From Torreya grandis (lineage: Eukaryota > Streptophyta > Pinopsida > Cupressales > Taxaceae): a DNA stretch of 64,000 nt. Below, one piece after another: positions 53,335-64,000 of this stretch. The DNA lies in contig JARHVA010000667.1 in assembly GCA_037957365.1 (NCBI GenBank), forward strand, positions 1,490,501 to 1,554,500. The letters run 5' to 3'. The notes beneath the pieces were generated by a model. It was given only the letters and a program-made list of their open reading frames with translations, was not told the DNA's origin and ran no database searches. Position 1 is the first letter of the stretch, and each line of letters starts with the position of its first letter. Position numbers and translations under genes: made by a program.

Positions 53335-55731
53335 ATATATAATAAAAAGAATATATTAGTCTTCAAAATGTAAAATGTGATGGAGGCATTGATTTTAGTG
53401 TTTGAACTAGGTTTTCATAGTAGGGAAACTTTTAAGGAGTGGTGGAGGGACATGTTAGCACCATCAATGGTAGTGGCTAGAATGGCCTTGTAGGTAGACC
53501 TGGTTCAACGGGTAGGAGAATAAGTTTATTTCAAGGAAAGAGCAGATGGTGGTTTCTAGTGGAGTTCTTTGTTGTGCCTTAGAGTAGTTTCTTCAATAGG
53601 AAGGGGCGTCAGTCTCCTCCTTATGGGATTATTTTGGCTACAATAAATTCATTAGTTCCCCATCCTTATTTGTTATTCCTAATATGTCTATTATGGGCAC
53701 AGCTGGAAGGGGACTGGATATGAACTTTAAGAGCAAGTTTTTTGCAACAATGAGGGTTATAGCATTTGCACAAAGTGATCAAAATTTGGAGGATAAGGAT
53801 AAGAAAATCAAGCTATAATATGAATGGCAATTGTTTGACAAAATGTCATAGCAAACAACAGAATCAAGGAATGTGAATCACATTTCTAAGGATCTAGAGG
53901 TTGATCATAAACCATTTGACAAAATGTTTGAATGAAAAATAGACTCTAGGGTAAATAGAAAGGAGAATAAAATAAGGCATTATTTTTTTAATGGGTTAGT
54001 TATCAATTGGAATGAAATATCAATTAGACATAAGCCAAATAATTAGAAGAATTTAGAGGTAGAAAAAGCAGGGTTTCAAATTCTGGTGCGATCTCTCTCA
54101 AGGAACATAGTGTGCATTTGGGTGGAATCATCAAATTTAGTGGTGGATTTAAAGTAGAAAATATATCTTTCTATAGGGGTTCTAGCTGAGTCATAATTTT
54201 TAATGTATCAAGGCAAAGTACTTAGGGATTTCTCTTTGTTGTTAATTTATAACATAGGCAAGGATTTAATCATTGTTTTGAATTCTAGATTGTGGGGAGG
54301 TGTTGAAGGGTCAAAACAAACATCCTACTCCAAACCAACTTCCTTTAAGGAGCAGTTAAAAATACTTCTTCCAAGAAAAACTTCAAGAAGCCTTTTCTTT
54401 TTTCTCGTGCCTAAATTGTAGAATAAGTGCATGAAGTTCCTTTTGTGAATATTTCTAGTCAAGAGGTGGACTAATATCATCTTTCTTTATCATAAGATGC
54501 AGTAGTCTATAGATTTAATGGTATTTGGCCTACAATGGAGGCATTGTATCAATGGGTGTTTGAAACATAGATAAATAATTGTGAGATGTCCCTTTGCTCA
54601 AAAGGATTTTTTGTTGTTCTCTTCCATGATTAGTTAGATTATCAAATATGTCTAACGGATGGTCCTTGGTTTTGGGGTAATGTAGGATTATTTATCACTC
54701 CTTATTTTCAGAGTTTGATCCTAACTCTCTCTTAGTTTCAAATATATCAATGTGTGTTCGGCTTCCTAACTTACCTTTGCATTTTTGGCATGCATTCGAA
54801 GATATAGGAAATTCTTTGGGTACTTTCATAAAAAATGCTAAATAGAGAACTAAAATAGGTTTATGCACCTATGCATGAATTTATGTGGAGACTGATCTAA
54901 GTAAAGGCTTACCAAATAAAATCATCCTCCAATATGGTCAATCTCAACATATTCAGATTTTAAACTATGAAAATATTGATTTCAATTGTCAAAATTGTAT
55001 ATTAATAGGCCATATCATGCTTCTTACCCTCAGAGACGTTCTCAAGTTCTTGAGAGAAAAGGGGTGAATCAAAATCCCAGTAGATGGAGTGTTCCATATT
55101 CAGTGACTATGGCTGAAGATATTTTTCAAAATTCAAATATAAAGGAAAGAACCAAGTTGGGAGGAAAAAATAAAGGTGGGCGATGATTATCTAATGAAAG
55201 ACATGGGCCTCTTGAGGAGCCAATAGAAATAGTACAAAATTTGTCAATGAAAAATCTAGTTGGGGATATTAAGAGAGGGAACGAATCAGAGAATTTTGAT
55301 TGAGATAAAGAGTTGACCCTCAACTTGAATTCTAAAATTCTGAATTTAGATAAGTAAATTGTTATGGTGATCTTGGATAAAGGTTTGTGGCAAGATGTTA
55401 AGAAGAAGAAGGGTAAAAAGGGTAGGACAAAGAATTTTACATATTATTTCCCTTCAAATTGATGTATGAGGATATGGTTGGTTTTGTTTAATTCATATTA
55501 CATTGTGGGTGGCCTGTGAGTGGTTATTCTTGTTGGTTTAGTTCGTATTGGTTCTTTCTCCAAACCCTATGGTGGTTTCAGGGTGTCTTTTAGTTCTTGG
55601 ATGATCGTACTTTGCCCTAGGTTCATTTTCCTTAAGGTTTCCAGTTCATGGTTTGTATGGTCTTTTCTTAGTTGAATAAAGGGCAGGGGAACCATCTAAC
55701 CCTGATATCTATCTATAAAAAAATAACTCAC
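53335..55731 (+). mobile_element. LINE fragment carrying only ORF1
   Basis: The insertion ends in TATCTATCTATAAAAAAA and is flanked by a 17-bp target-site duplication AATAACTCACCATCCAA (53318-53334 and 55732-55748), diagnostic of a LINE-type retroposon. It is ~2.4 kb and holds a decayed ORF1. No reverse transcriptase or endonuclease ORF2 is seen before the 3' end. It is therefore an internal-deletion or ORF1-only derivative that must have been mobilised in trans. It sits within the 5' LTR of the gag-only copia element and so is younger than it. Confidence 0.85.
54500..55330 (+). pseudogene. LINE ORF1 (DUF4283/zinc-knuckle type), decayed
   Basis: Across frames this reads VFGLQWRHCINGCL, CPFAQKDFLLFSSM, VLGFG, SLPTFAFLACIRRYRKF, then from 54885 ETDLSKGLPNKIILQYGQSQ, then IQILNYENIDFNCQNCILIG followed by HI. 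Plant L1-like ORF1 proteins show the same order: RNP-like DUF4283, LP..fW....i...lG, vevDLs.gLP..i.l, then a C-x2-C-x4-H-x4-C zinc knuckle. Here the knuckle keeps C-x2-C and the His, but the last Cys is lost. A basic Asn/Gly/Lys-rich tail follows. Stops and frameshifts are frequent. Confidence 0.7.
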
Positions 55732-56150
55732 CATCCAAGTTGTACAAATAAGGATGTAATGTGTGTAACTCCTCCATGAATAGCTAAAAAGGGCCTATAA
55801 TAGGCATGTAACTCCTATGATAGAATTACATCCACTAACCAATGATGATGGACAAGATTAATTCCCATTGGCATTTACACCTAAGAAAGCATATCCCATA
55901 AGTGTAGGAAAACTCCATATGTGTGTATAATAATCCTAATAAACTAATAAAAGGAAAATAATATCTTGCACTAACATTTTTTCATCGACTAGGGTTCATC
56001 TAGGTAATTTATTTGAGAGATATTACCTTATACTCATTCAGACATTCCAATTATTATTATTATTGGATCCATAGGGTTTTATGATGATAAAGCCATTGCT
56101 TTTAACATGAACTTTTTCTTGTATAGTTGACTGACAATTATGTTTTGTAG

Positions 56151-56212
56151 GTATGCCAAAGACATTATACAGGAGAAAATGTTGCCACATGTTGATGTAG
56201 TAGAGCATAGTG
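56151..56212 (+). pseudogene. NRPB2: RNA polymerase II subunit RPB2 exon fragment
   Basis: After an acceptor (ATGTTTTGTAG at 56150) the frame reads YAKDIIQEKMLPHVDVVEH, matching YARDILQKEMLPHVGIGEH of plant RPB2, with no stop. In plants this lies ~115 residues after the 48605-48796 piece. It is in the same order and on the same strand, so the two come from one captured or duplicated genomic stretch. The intervening exons (containing RCTLPYIRTEIP and so on) are not visible at 48.8-49.25 or 55.98-56.15 kb and have probably been lost. The match stops after EH. Confidence 0.8.
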
Positions 56213-58938
56213 GTGCAAGTCTCTATTCAGTTATCAATTTCAACAATATGTTTCTATTATAGTATTATCGCGAACAAGATTAATTTAGATGATTTTAAAC
56301 ATGATGACAACAACAAAAATTAGCATTAACCAAATTCTACCAATAAAGACCCACCAAAAAAAAGAAGCAATCAAGCTTCAGGTAAATGCTTAGATAATGT
56401 AAATGTCACACCATGGTTTATTTGAAGTGATTTGAAATGCTTGACTTAGCATAATGAAAATAAATATATTTAATTATTCTAATAATTTCTAGTAATTTGT
56501 AATACTAATAACCTTTAACATTTGGTAGGTTTATTATAAATCATCAAATGCAAAATGAAAGGTGCATATACCTCAAGGTAGAAGTATTGTACCTACATTC
56601 AAACAAATGAATTATAATTTCAAGACTTAAAAATGAAAATAGGAATTGCATTTTTAAATCACATGGGCATCTGTTAACTTGCCATTTGAATTTGGAATAA
56701 AGTTTGTAATCACTTAGATAAGTTTTAGATTTTTGTATTTTGAAAAATAATAAACATAATTTATATCTTTAATCTGAGCACTTTAATATCTTCATTGTAT
56801 ATGTCATGATATGATATATTATGTAATGTAATTTTTAGCTAATATTTGAATTATTATCTATTTGTATTAGATTGCGGAGGTACTGGAAATATCATGTTTA
56901 TAATGTCAAGGAAGAGACCATTCAAATCTCTACCTAATTTATCCCAAGCTTACATTTAATCCATTTATCATTACAAAAAAGATACTGGTTCCTACATAGA
57001 GACCATGTAATTTTTTGGAGATAACTATCAGTTATCATTTAGTAGAATAAATTAACATGGTAACACCAAAATATCTATTTTTGTAAATGTCCCGGTCATA
57101 GTATCTTTGGGTGCAAAGTATGTTGACCAATCTCTTCATTTCTTTGAATCAAATTTTGTCATAGGCTATTTAATGTCTACTATAATGTTTTCCTAGTGAA
57201 TATGTGAATGCATATTGAATGTTCAAAAAATTTCATCATATTTTTAAGATTAACCACTATTTGGAATTTAAGGACACAAATCTAATATTAATACAATTTT
57301 TTTGTAATGCATGCATTTATATAGATGTTACCTTTTATACAATATTGAATATAGATTTATATAATTTTTTTAGACAAATTTAGTTTTTAACCAACCAATT
57401 CCAATACTATGTTTAAATTAATTATCCAGGTTCTAAAATGCATATTACATTTGAATACACCAAATGCATCTTGAAAGGCAAAGAACATAACATATATTAG
57501 GTCACTAATTTTTTTTATCAATCTTGAATAATGTTCAAATATGCAAATATAGTTTATGTTCAGATATAAATTTTATCATAATTTTTAAAGCAAAAGATAA
57601 AGATCGAAACAAATCTAGTTCTATTTTTTAGCCATTGGGATTTGGTGCAAGTGCCCTTGTTTGGACTAAGAATCTATCTTGTTAAAAATAATTAGATTGT
57701 AACATGAGGATAACTTAAGAAGCTCTTTTGGTTGTATGAGTTTCTTTCATTATTTTCATATCTTATTTTATAAAATTTAAGAGTTAGATTAAAGAGTCCT
57801 TTTCTATCCATAAAGGATTGAAATTAGAGTTATGAGTGAGAAAATTGAATTGAGCCAAGTCCTAATTCTTGCATTGAAGTCTCAAATAAGACAAATATCT
57901 CATTTTTATTTTAGGGTCTAAAAATGTTGTGTTCTACATGAAATAAAAGGTGACCAAACATAAGATTTGAGTTTTTTTAGAACGTATAGTTAAAAGAAGG
58001 AAACTAACAAATAATAAGGAAAATGTTAAAATTGTGCTTGAGATGATATTGAGCTAGGTACATTGGTTACAAGTTATACATTGAATAAAAATAACCACAT
58101 TTTAATCTAGGGAATAAGTGATATAACATTCGAATCCATCATAAATGATAACAAAAATACTATCTTGATAATGATAACTATTATATGATAAATTTTATAT
58201 AATATCGAAGACAACATCTACAATATTATAAATGAGGATGGATTGATATTATCCATCAAATAAAGACAAACTAAAAATCATTTGATAACTATATAGAATA
58301 CTAGTGATAAAAAGATCATATATATATATATCCTGGTCTAGATAACCACATGATTAGCTTGAGGATTGGACATACCAATATGATCAAAAAAAAATAGGCA
58401 AACCTCCACAATATCATTATGTTGTTATGGAAATTTGAGAAATTCAAACAACCCATTTCTAACATTAGTTATAAATTACTCTATAGCCAATTGCAAATGA
58501 ACAATTTGAAAGCATAGGCTACATTGTAAGGTATTAATATCATGAGAAGAAGGAAGATACATCACCTTAAGTTGAATGCACAACAATTCCTTGTTCTAAG
58601 TTCTCTTGTTGCATTGTAACATGAAGTGTTTCAGAGGAGCCTTTATAGAAAACTTAATTTTTTAAAATTGTCATGTCCCCTTAAAAAAAATTAATAATAA
58701 AATATCAGATCTAAAATTAACTTTTTATTGGGAATAATTTTCATATGAGTTATGCCCTTGTTACACTAGCTAGTGAACCTAGATTTTGACATTTTTTTCA
58801 AAATACCACAATAAATAAAATATGGGATTTATGGCATCTTTAATTACATTAAAATAAGTCCAAAAACATTATAAATTATTGAAATAGACTCCACACAATA
58901 TTTCTGAAATTAAATATAAAATTTGGGTAAAAAAACCT
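56213..58938. other. No gene seen
   Basis: AT-rich sequence without readable exons or recognisable repeats, apart from a short (TA)n at 58320. Confidence 0.45.
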
Positions 58939-59831
58939 TGTTAGTTCCATACACATGCACTACAAATACCAGTTCAAAACACAACATCCATTTACAACAC
59001 TTATAGATTGAATACAAAACACAGTAAAATACTGAAATACCTTGAACTCAACCTCAAAATACACCTGATAGCTACTAAAACAAACTTACATTTGTGAAAC
59101 AAACACCTTTAACTCCACTCACACCAGTAATTTGCATAAACACTGAACTCTAGCTGAAATCTACATCCCTTGAAGCTCTGTAACAAATCCTAGGTGTAAT
59201 TGTATCTCTAGATCATAGGGGTTTCATCCTACAATCCTTGGGATCCCTGGGTTTTTTTTTCTAAATACCATCTTCATCCAAAGTTTCCATTGTGGATGAT
59301 TTGAAGAACAATGCATGCACATTATTCCATAAGAGAAAATCATTAATTGGTAAAAGATCCTACCAGAATAAAAATATGGCATATTAATACCTAAGAGGCC
59401 TAATGGTGGTGCCAAAATAATAATTACTTACTTTGGGAAAAGGTGACATGAGTTATAAAAATTATCTAGTTCCCATCTTTATCCACTTGCCCAATATTCG
59501 CTTAGTTCCTGCTTTTTACTACTTTTGCTTCTATTTTTGAACTTGCCCAAATGTGACCCACTTAACTTGAGGATAAAAATGCAACATAATTTAGTAAATT
59601 TCCTTGAAAACTCATCATTATCCTTTCTTAGATAACCATGCCCAAAATTTTTTAATAAAATATTAATAACTCAATATTTACTTTGATTTTCCCTTGTAGA
59701 CTTTTCAACTTGCCAATTCCAAATATACAATTAATTAAATATTTATCCAATTTTATCCTCCTTATTCCCCTCTAATTGAAAATTAGATTAATTAATTGTT
59801 GAATGGAAATTATTATAAAGGGGAGATGACA
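58939..59831 (-). repeat. 3' LTR of the gypsy element
   Basis: On the minus strand it starts TGTCATCTCCCC right after the purine tract and ends GGAACTAACA, giving TG..CA ends and 893 bp. Its only sizeable open frame (59224-59415) is not a gene. Confidence 0.8.
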
Positions 59832-59833
59832 AG

Positions 59834-59845
59834 TCCTCCCTCCTC
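59834..59845 (-). promoter_or_regulatory. Polypurine tract of the gypsy element
   Basis: Minus-strand GAGGAGGGAGGA lies two bases before the LTR start and just after the polyprotein tail. Confidence 0.85.
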
Positions 59846-59859
59846 AAAATTGTTTGTCC

Positions 59860-60110
59860 TCAAGCAATTCAAACTTGGATGGTTTAAAATTTATGGACCT
59901 TCCCAAGTGGCATCCTCAATTTGAAAGCTCTTCCAATGAACCAAATATCCAGTAATATCTCTCTTTGTCAATCTCTTAACTATGGTATCTATCACCTCTT
60001 AAGGAATTAAGACCAATTTTCCCTCCTCATCCAAAGGTGGCAAATCTATTGAGGGTGTAATCTGCTACCCCAAAATGCTCTTCAGACTAGAGACATGGAA
60101 AACACTATGA
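59860..60110 (-). pseudogene. Gypsy chromodomain and C-terminal tail
   Basis: Minus-strand reading gives VFHVSSLKSILG (the usual end of integrase, HVS.Lk...g), DLPPLDEEGKLVLIP, then DITGYLVHWKSFQIEDATWE. The last block is the chromodomain pattern yLVkWkg....eaTWE. Chromodomains target integration to marked chromatin. At least three stops are present. Confidence 0.8.
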
Positions 60111-60532
60111 ATTTTACTACTTTTAAGAAGTTTCAGTTCATAGGCTACCTCACCAACTTTCCTTACAATTTTATAGGGTTTAAAGAATTTGGGCTTAAGT
60201 TTCTCTGCTCCACTTCTCTTGATAGATTATTACCTATATGGATACAACCTTATATAGACTATGTCACCTACCTCAAAATATCTCTCTATGCAATTTTTGT
60301 CTACATAATACTTGTGTTGATTTTATGCTTTTTGCATTTGATCCTTAAGGTTTTTCAATACTTATTGATGATGGTTAATGAAATAATTTGTTGTTATAAC
60401 TCTATTATTTGTAGAAACCAAATCAATAAATTTCATTCCATCATATCCATATATATTTTTTAACAGGGACATACTAATAGACATGTGATAAGTGTTATTG
60501 TAGCAAAATTCTCTCACATGTAGCCATTTGAC

Positions 60533-60949
60533 CTATGTAGATTGCTTAATTGAGGCATAATTCTTTAAGTAACCCTCTAACCATTTGTATACTATTTCTA
60601 TTTGGCTATCATTTTTAAGGTGGTAACTAGTGCTAGGAGTGAGTTTAGTACCTATCAATCTGAATAAGTCTTGTAAAAAAGAGTTGAAAATCATGTTATC
60701 CCTATCACTAACAATATTGTGTAGTAGTCCATGCAATCTAAACACTTCCTTAAAAATCAATTCAGCCACTTCAGGGGATTTAAATTTTAATGATATATCA
60801 AATAAATATGCAAACTTAGTTAATATTTTCACTATTACATAGATGCAATCTCTACTATTTACCCTGGGTAAACTTGTGATAAATTCCATTGATATACTTT
60901 GCCATTTTTTACTAGGAATAGATAAAAGCTTAAGTAATCCTATTGGCAA
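60533..60949 (-). pseudogene. Gypsy integrase core
   Basis: A 138-codon minus-strand frame: SISMEFITSLPRVN (first catalytic Asp replaced by Glu; MDFI is usual), FAYLFDIS, HGLLHNIVSDRDNMIFNSF (second Asp kept), then NDSQIEIVYKWLEGYL (catalytic Glu kept). A preceding broken segment at ~60950-61060 shows H...C..C of the integrase zinc finger (KHVSECLIC). The domain joins element DNA to the host genome. The initial Met is not the true start, because this is an internal part of pol. Confidence 0.88.
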
Positions 60950-61399
60950 CTCTTGTTCTCATTTGTTTTGTTAGCAAATGAGACACTCGCTAACATGCTT
61001 GATAAGAGGCCCTTCCAAGTGAATCTTTTCTGAACTTGCTTGTATGTCTTGTATTATCTCAGGTGTCCTACTACTAGCACATCATGCACTACTCTCAAAA
61101 TCTCTTCCTTTATAATAGATTCATGTACTAAAAAGAGTCTATTTTTATACAAAATCAACTCATCACATAGTTCATACCTATCATCCTTCACCACTCCCTC
61201 ACGAATGTTCTTATCAAAATCATTCTTTGCATATTACATCATAATAATGGCCTTCCAATCAACATAAATAGAGGAAATATAAAACAAGGTATAGTTCCTA
61301 TAGAGTGCATTAGTTATAATATTTTTCTTCCCCTTCATGTATTCTATATAAAAATTATAAGATTGTAGTTTAATCATCCATTTTTTTTTCTATCATTCA

Positions 61400-61930
61400 A
61401 ATATTTTTTCCCAAGAAGAATTTTAAAATTATGGTCTATTTTAACAACAAACTTGCCACATACCAAATACTGTCTGAATTTTTCCAATGCATGCATTATG
61501 GCTAACTTTTCCTTGTCATAAATAGAATAACCTTTCTCTAGCTCTTTTAAATTCCTACTTTAAAAATAAATAGGATTCCCCTTTTTATTTAGAATAGATA
61601 TTTTTCCCTCTCTTGATGCATCACATTCTACAATAAATGGGAGGGAAAAATCAAGAATTGTAAGCACTGAACAAGAGCTCATTACCTTTTTCAATTTCTC
61701 AAATGTGGCTTGAGCTAGTTATATCCATACAAATGAGCCCTTTTTTTTCTAATGTGTTATATGGCATACCAATTAAGAGAATCCCTTGAAAATCTCTTTT
61801 AATAACTGCATAATCTAAAGAAGCCTCTCAATTGTATCAAAGCAATAGGAGTTGACCAACATACGATCGCTTTGATCTTTTATTGATCCACCTATACTCC
61901 CATAGCACTAATTATATGAACTAAATATAA
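61400..61930 (-). pseudogene. Gypsy RNase H domain, decayed
   Basis: Broken minus-strand frames give LRGFFRLCSY (the usual FLGL..YYR connection after RT), FIVECDASREG, NPIYF*SRNLKELEKGYSIY, then DKEKLAIMHALEKFRQYLV and KIDHNFKI. D (ECDAS), E (DKEKLA) and D (KIDH) of RNase H can be seen. Frequent stops. Confidence 0.8.
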
Positions 61931-61942
61931 AAATTCTATTAA

Positions 61943-62630
61943 TCAAAACTCACATTTGGATTCCTTATCAAAAAATGCATGCTCCTCTAATGTGCCCAAA
62001 ATAATGTATAGATGTTTTAAGTGACCCTTCCATGTCCTACTGTAAACCAGGGTATCATCAAAGAATATCAATACAAATTTCCTCAACTGATCCCTAATGA
62101 TATATTTCATAGTATATTTAAAGGTATCATGATCATTAGTTATCCCAAAAGGCACCATATCCATATCTCATACAAATCTAGTGATATCCATATCTTAGAT
62201 CAATCTTAGAAAAATGAATGGCACCATGTAGTTCATCTATGAGATCTATCCTTGGAATAGGATACTTGTTCTTGATGGTCTTTTTATTTAAGACTCTATA
62301 ATCAATGTACATGTGCAAGATCCCATCCTTCTTTTTAACAAGAATTACAAAAGATGCAAAGGGGATAGAACTTGGTCTTATGAAACCCATAACTAAGAGT
62401 TCTCTAATAGTATTTTGAATTTCTTCTTTAAACCCCCTTGTGTGGTAGTATGGAGTAAAGATAACTAGTGTTTCACCTAGCTCTAATTCTATTACATGAT
62501 AAAAACCTTTATTTGATGGTAAACCAAGTAGTAAATCATTGAAAATTTTACTATGTGAATGTAATATTTTTCTGATATCAACATGATAAGAATTAGAAGT
62601 ACCTTTAAATGAAATAGAGGAGGTTATCAA
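61943..62630 (-). pseudogene. Gypsy reverse transcriptase, decayed
   Basis: From 62630 down: [40 protein letters not shown] followed by [22 protein letters not shown], then [20 protein letters not shown] followed by YH (first catalytic Asp in KIDLR kept). A frame break comes at ~62170, followed by MVPFGITNDHDTFKYTM and FVLIFFDDTLVYS (FFDD at the catalytic Asp pair). This is the standard order for gypsy RT. The frameshift and stop separate the fingers/palm from the YxDD-equivalent part. Confidence 0.9.
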
Positions 62631-62955
62631 TCAATTTTTTCCCCATGTTTCTTGGCCTCTTTAGATGATCCAATCCATTCTTTTTGTTGTGACCATTTGT
62701 GGTGATCCATTGGACAAATCCTAGAGAACTATCCTATTTCTATTAAAATTAAACTTGAATTCCATGGTCTGGTTATTCTAGTGAAAATCCCCCTTAAAAA
62801 ATAGTGATTGCACTCCTACGACTATATATATTATACTCAAATTCACCACATAGAAGTTATCACATAACTTGTAGTCTCCCATAATGACATTGAGCTACTT
62901 GATCACTTTGTTACATGGCATTATGAATCCATCCATGATAACAAAATTGAATCCT

Positions 62956-63147
62956 TCAAAATCTTCCATATGTAACCAACCCTCTTTTTGCAACCAATTC
63001 TTCATCAATGAAGTTATGGGTGCCTCCAATATCGATGATTATTGTCATTCTTTGTCCATTGACCACCCCAAAAATTTGGAAAGGATGATATTTAAGTGTC
63101 CCTGATAGGGATGCTAGAGTACCTCCACTTGTAATTTCATTTCCCAC
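62956..63147 (-). pseudogene. Gypsy aspartic protease
   Basis: A 63-codon minus-strand frame ends gag and enters protease: TLKYHPFQIFGVVNGQRMTI then IIDIGGTHNFIDEELVAKRG. The active site D-[ST]-G-[AG]-THNF appears as DIGGTHNF, with Ser/Thr replaced by Ile, so the protease is inactive. Confidence 0.82.
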
Positions 63148-63179
63148 CTCTTTTGTTTCTGATTTTTTAATTTCTTCTA

Positions 63180-63960
63180 CGGTTTAAGCGTCTTCTATAC
63201 CTTGTTCATCATTTGATATCACTTCAACATAGTGCATTTTCCCTTTACCTAGGCATCTATGACCTGGTCCCCGTGTATCTGTATATGTGAAACAAATCTT
63301 CTTCCTTTGTAGTTCATTCCTAGTATCCTCATCCATCCTTTTTATGTTAGAGGGAGGTATGGATTTTTGAAGAGGATTAAGAAATTCTTCTCATTTTGAC
63401 CAAGAGAAAATGGTTTGGGAGGATAAGTCAACTTTCTCCTTTGTGCTGATGGTTCAAGAGTTAAAGCTCTTCTTATAGTATCCTATAAAGCGCCTAGTGT
63501 AAAAGCTTTGACAAAACCTTCAAAGGGCTCAATTAGTCCATCAATAAAAATAAAAATAAAAGAACTCTTTTTCTAAAATATCACTTACCATCATAGTCAT
63601 ATTTTGGAATTCTGCTACATATACACTTACTAATGTTTGTTGTTTGATTTTGGAGAGTAATTTGAAGTACTCTTCTTAATCCTTCAACTCAAATATGTCA
63701 AGAATCCTCTAACTAAACTCTTCAAATGTATGTATTTGAACATGCCATTGTGTTGTTAGGCTATGATACCACCAATCATATGCAATACCTTCCAAATGCA
63801 GAGTAGCAAACTGAATAACCTAACTCTCCTTCATAGGGTTGAGATCAAGGTAAGTTTGCAATTTCTACAACCAAGCCTGAGTTGAAATTGTATCACCACC
63901 ATCATAGGTAGGAGTTGATAGTTTTATAAACTTATTTTTCATATCCTTCCCTCCACCACT
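63180..63960 (-). pseudogene. Gypsy gag with zinc knuckle, decayed
   Basis: The minus strand from ~63910 reads QAWLQKLQTYLDLNPMKESQ, VIQFATLHLEGIAYDWWYHS, then FKLLSKIKQQTLVSVYVAEF and QNMTMMVS, i.e. the retrotransposon gag core (AL.LEG.A..WW). A knuckle-like CFTYTDTRGPGHRC follows at ~63250-63295, with its second Cys changed to Tyr. Several stops and at least one frameshift. The 5' part runs out of the window. Confidence 0.78.
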
Positions 63961-64000
63961 ATGATTATTTCCTTTTCCTCTTGGGTGTGTGGCTCCCTTT

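Larger units (their letters stand above)
49257..55976 (-). mobile_element. Gag-only copia family, copy 2, with nested LINE fragment
   Basis: Minus-strand LTR element: 5' LTR 53138-55976 (interrupted by the LINE), primer site at 53125-53137, interior 49698-53124, G-run purine tract at 49692-49697, 3' LTR 49257-49691. Flanks are TTTTT at 49252-49256 and 55977-55981, a likely 5-bp target duplication but of low complexity. The interior holds a leader with four reiterated motifs and a decayed gag, and no protease, integrase, RT or RNase H. Copy 1 (11.1-13.2 kb) has the same layout, so the family appears to have moved without its own pol. Confidence 0.8.
53138..55976 (-). repeat. 5' LTR of gag-only copia copy 2, split by a LINE
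   Basis: Two LTR pieces, 53138-53334 and 55749-55976, become one LTR of ~440 bp when the LINE and one copy of its 17-bp target duplication are removed. The right end on the + strand is TTGCACTAACA, giving TGTTAGTGC as the LTR start on the minus strand. Confidence 0.85.
58939..64000 (-). mobile_element. Ty3/gypsy chromovirus, decayed, cut by the window end
   Basis: On the minus strand, from the window end: gag, zinc knuckle, protease, RT, RNase H, integrase zinc finger and core, chromodomain, polypurine tract, 3' LTR. RT before integrase, and a chromodomain at the C-terminus, place it in the Ty3/gypsy chromovirus group. Stops and frameshifts in every domain show it is dead. Its 5' LTR is beyond 64000. 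The base run next to the 3' LTR (58934-58938, AACCT) would be the target duplication to look for. Confidence 0.92.

Noticed and set aside
60095..60463. 122-codon + strand open frame rich in hydrophobic residues
   Set aside because: It is the antisense of the gypsy integrase C-terminal region, with low-complexity composition and no motif.
1..64000. tRNA, rRNA, snoRNA or microRNA genes
   Set aside because: I searched by eye for tRNA A/B boxes and long hairpins and found only retrotransposon primer sites. A covariance-model scan would be needed to exclude them.

Overview
The window looks like intergenic DNA from the nuclear genome of a seed plant with a large, transposon-rich genome. The evidence is AT-rich sequence, nested and decayed Ty1/copia and Ty3/gypsy LTR retrotransposons with plant-type initiator-tRNA-Met primer sites, a LINE fragment, a Helitron-type relic, and pieces of ordinary eukaryotic genes with GT..AG introns. 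I see no intact cellular gene, rRNA, tRNA or CRISPR. Almost every coding stretch carries stops or frameshifts. A gymnosperm is plausible from the style of decay and nesting, but this is a guess.

Layout. 1-1.1 kb: tail of a + strand copia element (RNase H, purine tract, 3' LTR). 1.1-7.7 kb: a minus-strand copia gag split by a ~5.9 kb LTR element that has ~1.78 kb LTRs and no recognisable pol. 7.7-11.1 kb: gene-free, probably an old LTR in part. 11.1-13.2 kb: + strand copy of a gag-only copia family whose second copy is at 49.3-56.0 kb. 13.2-21.9 kb: AT-rich DNA with tandem and dispersed repeats and a copia LTR with primer site at 20.0-20.3 kb.

21.9-29.9 kb is the most interesting block: a decayed Helentron/Helitron2-type rolling-circle transposon on the + strand. 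In order it carries two OTU-like protease domains, a conserved N-terminal region, a Rep domain with HUH and double-Tyr motifs, a Pif1-family helicase, an endonuclease/exonuclease/phosphatase (EEP) domain, then a separate RPA-like ssDNA-binding gene.

30-56 kb: a tract of exon fragments, all on the + strand and many with splice signals kept. They come from at least three unrelated nuclear genes (an Alba-family protein, coatomer delta subunit, RNA polymerase II second-largest subunit RPB2) plus several I cannot name, one of them present twice. This is the pattern expected of gene capture by a Helitron-like element, though the element's ends were not found. An RPB2 exon was later split exactly by a full-length copia element (43325-48604, TSD ATTTT). 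A gag-only copia element, itself carrying a LINE fragment, sits between the RPB2 fragments.

56.2-58.9 kb: no recognisable content. 58.9-64.0 kb: a minus-strand chromodomain-bearing gypsy element (LTR, chromodomain, integrase, RNase H, RT, protease, gag) running off the window end.
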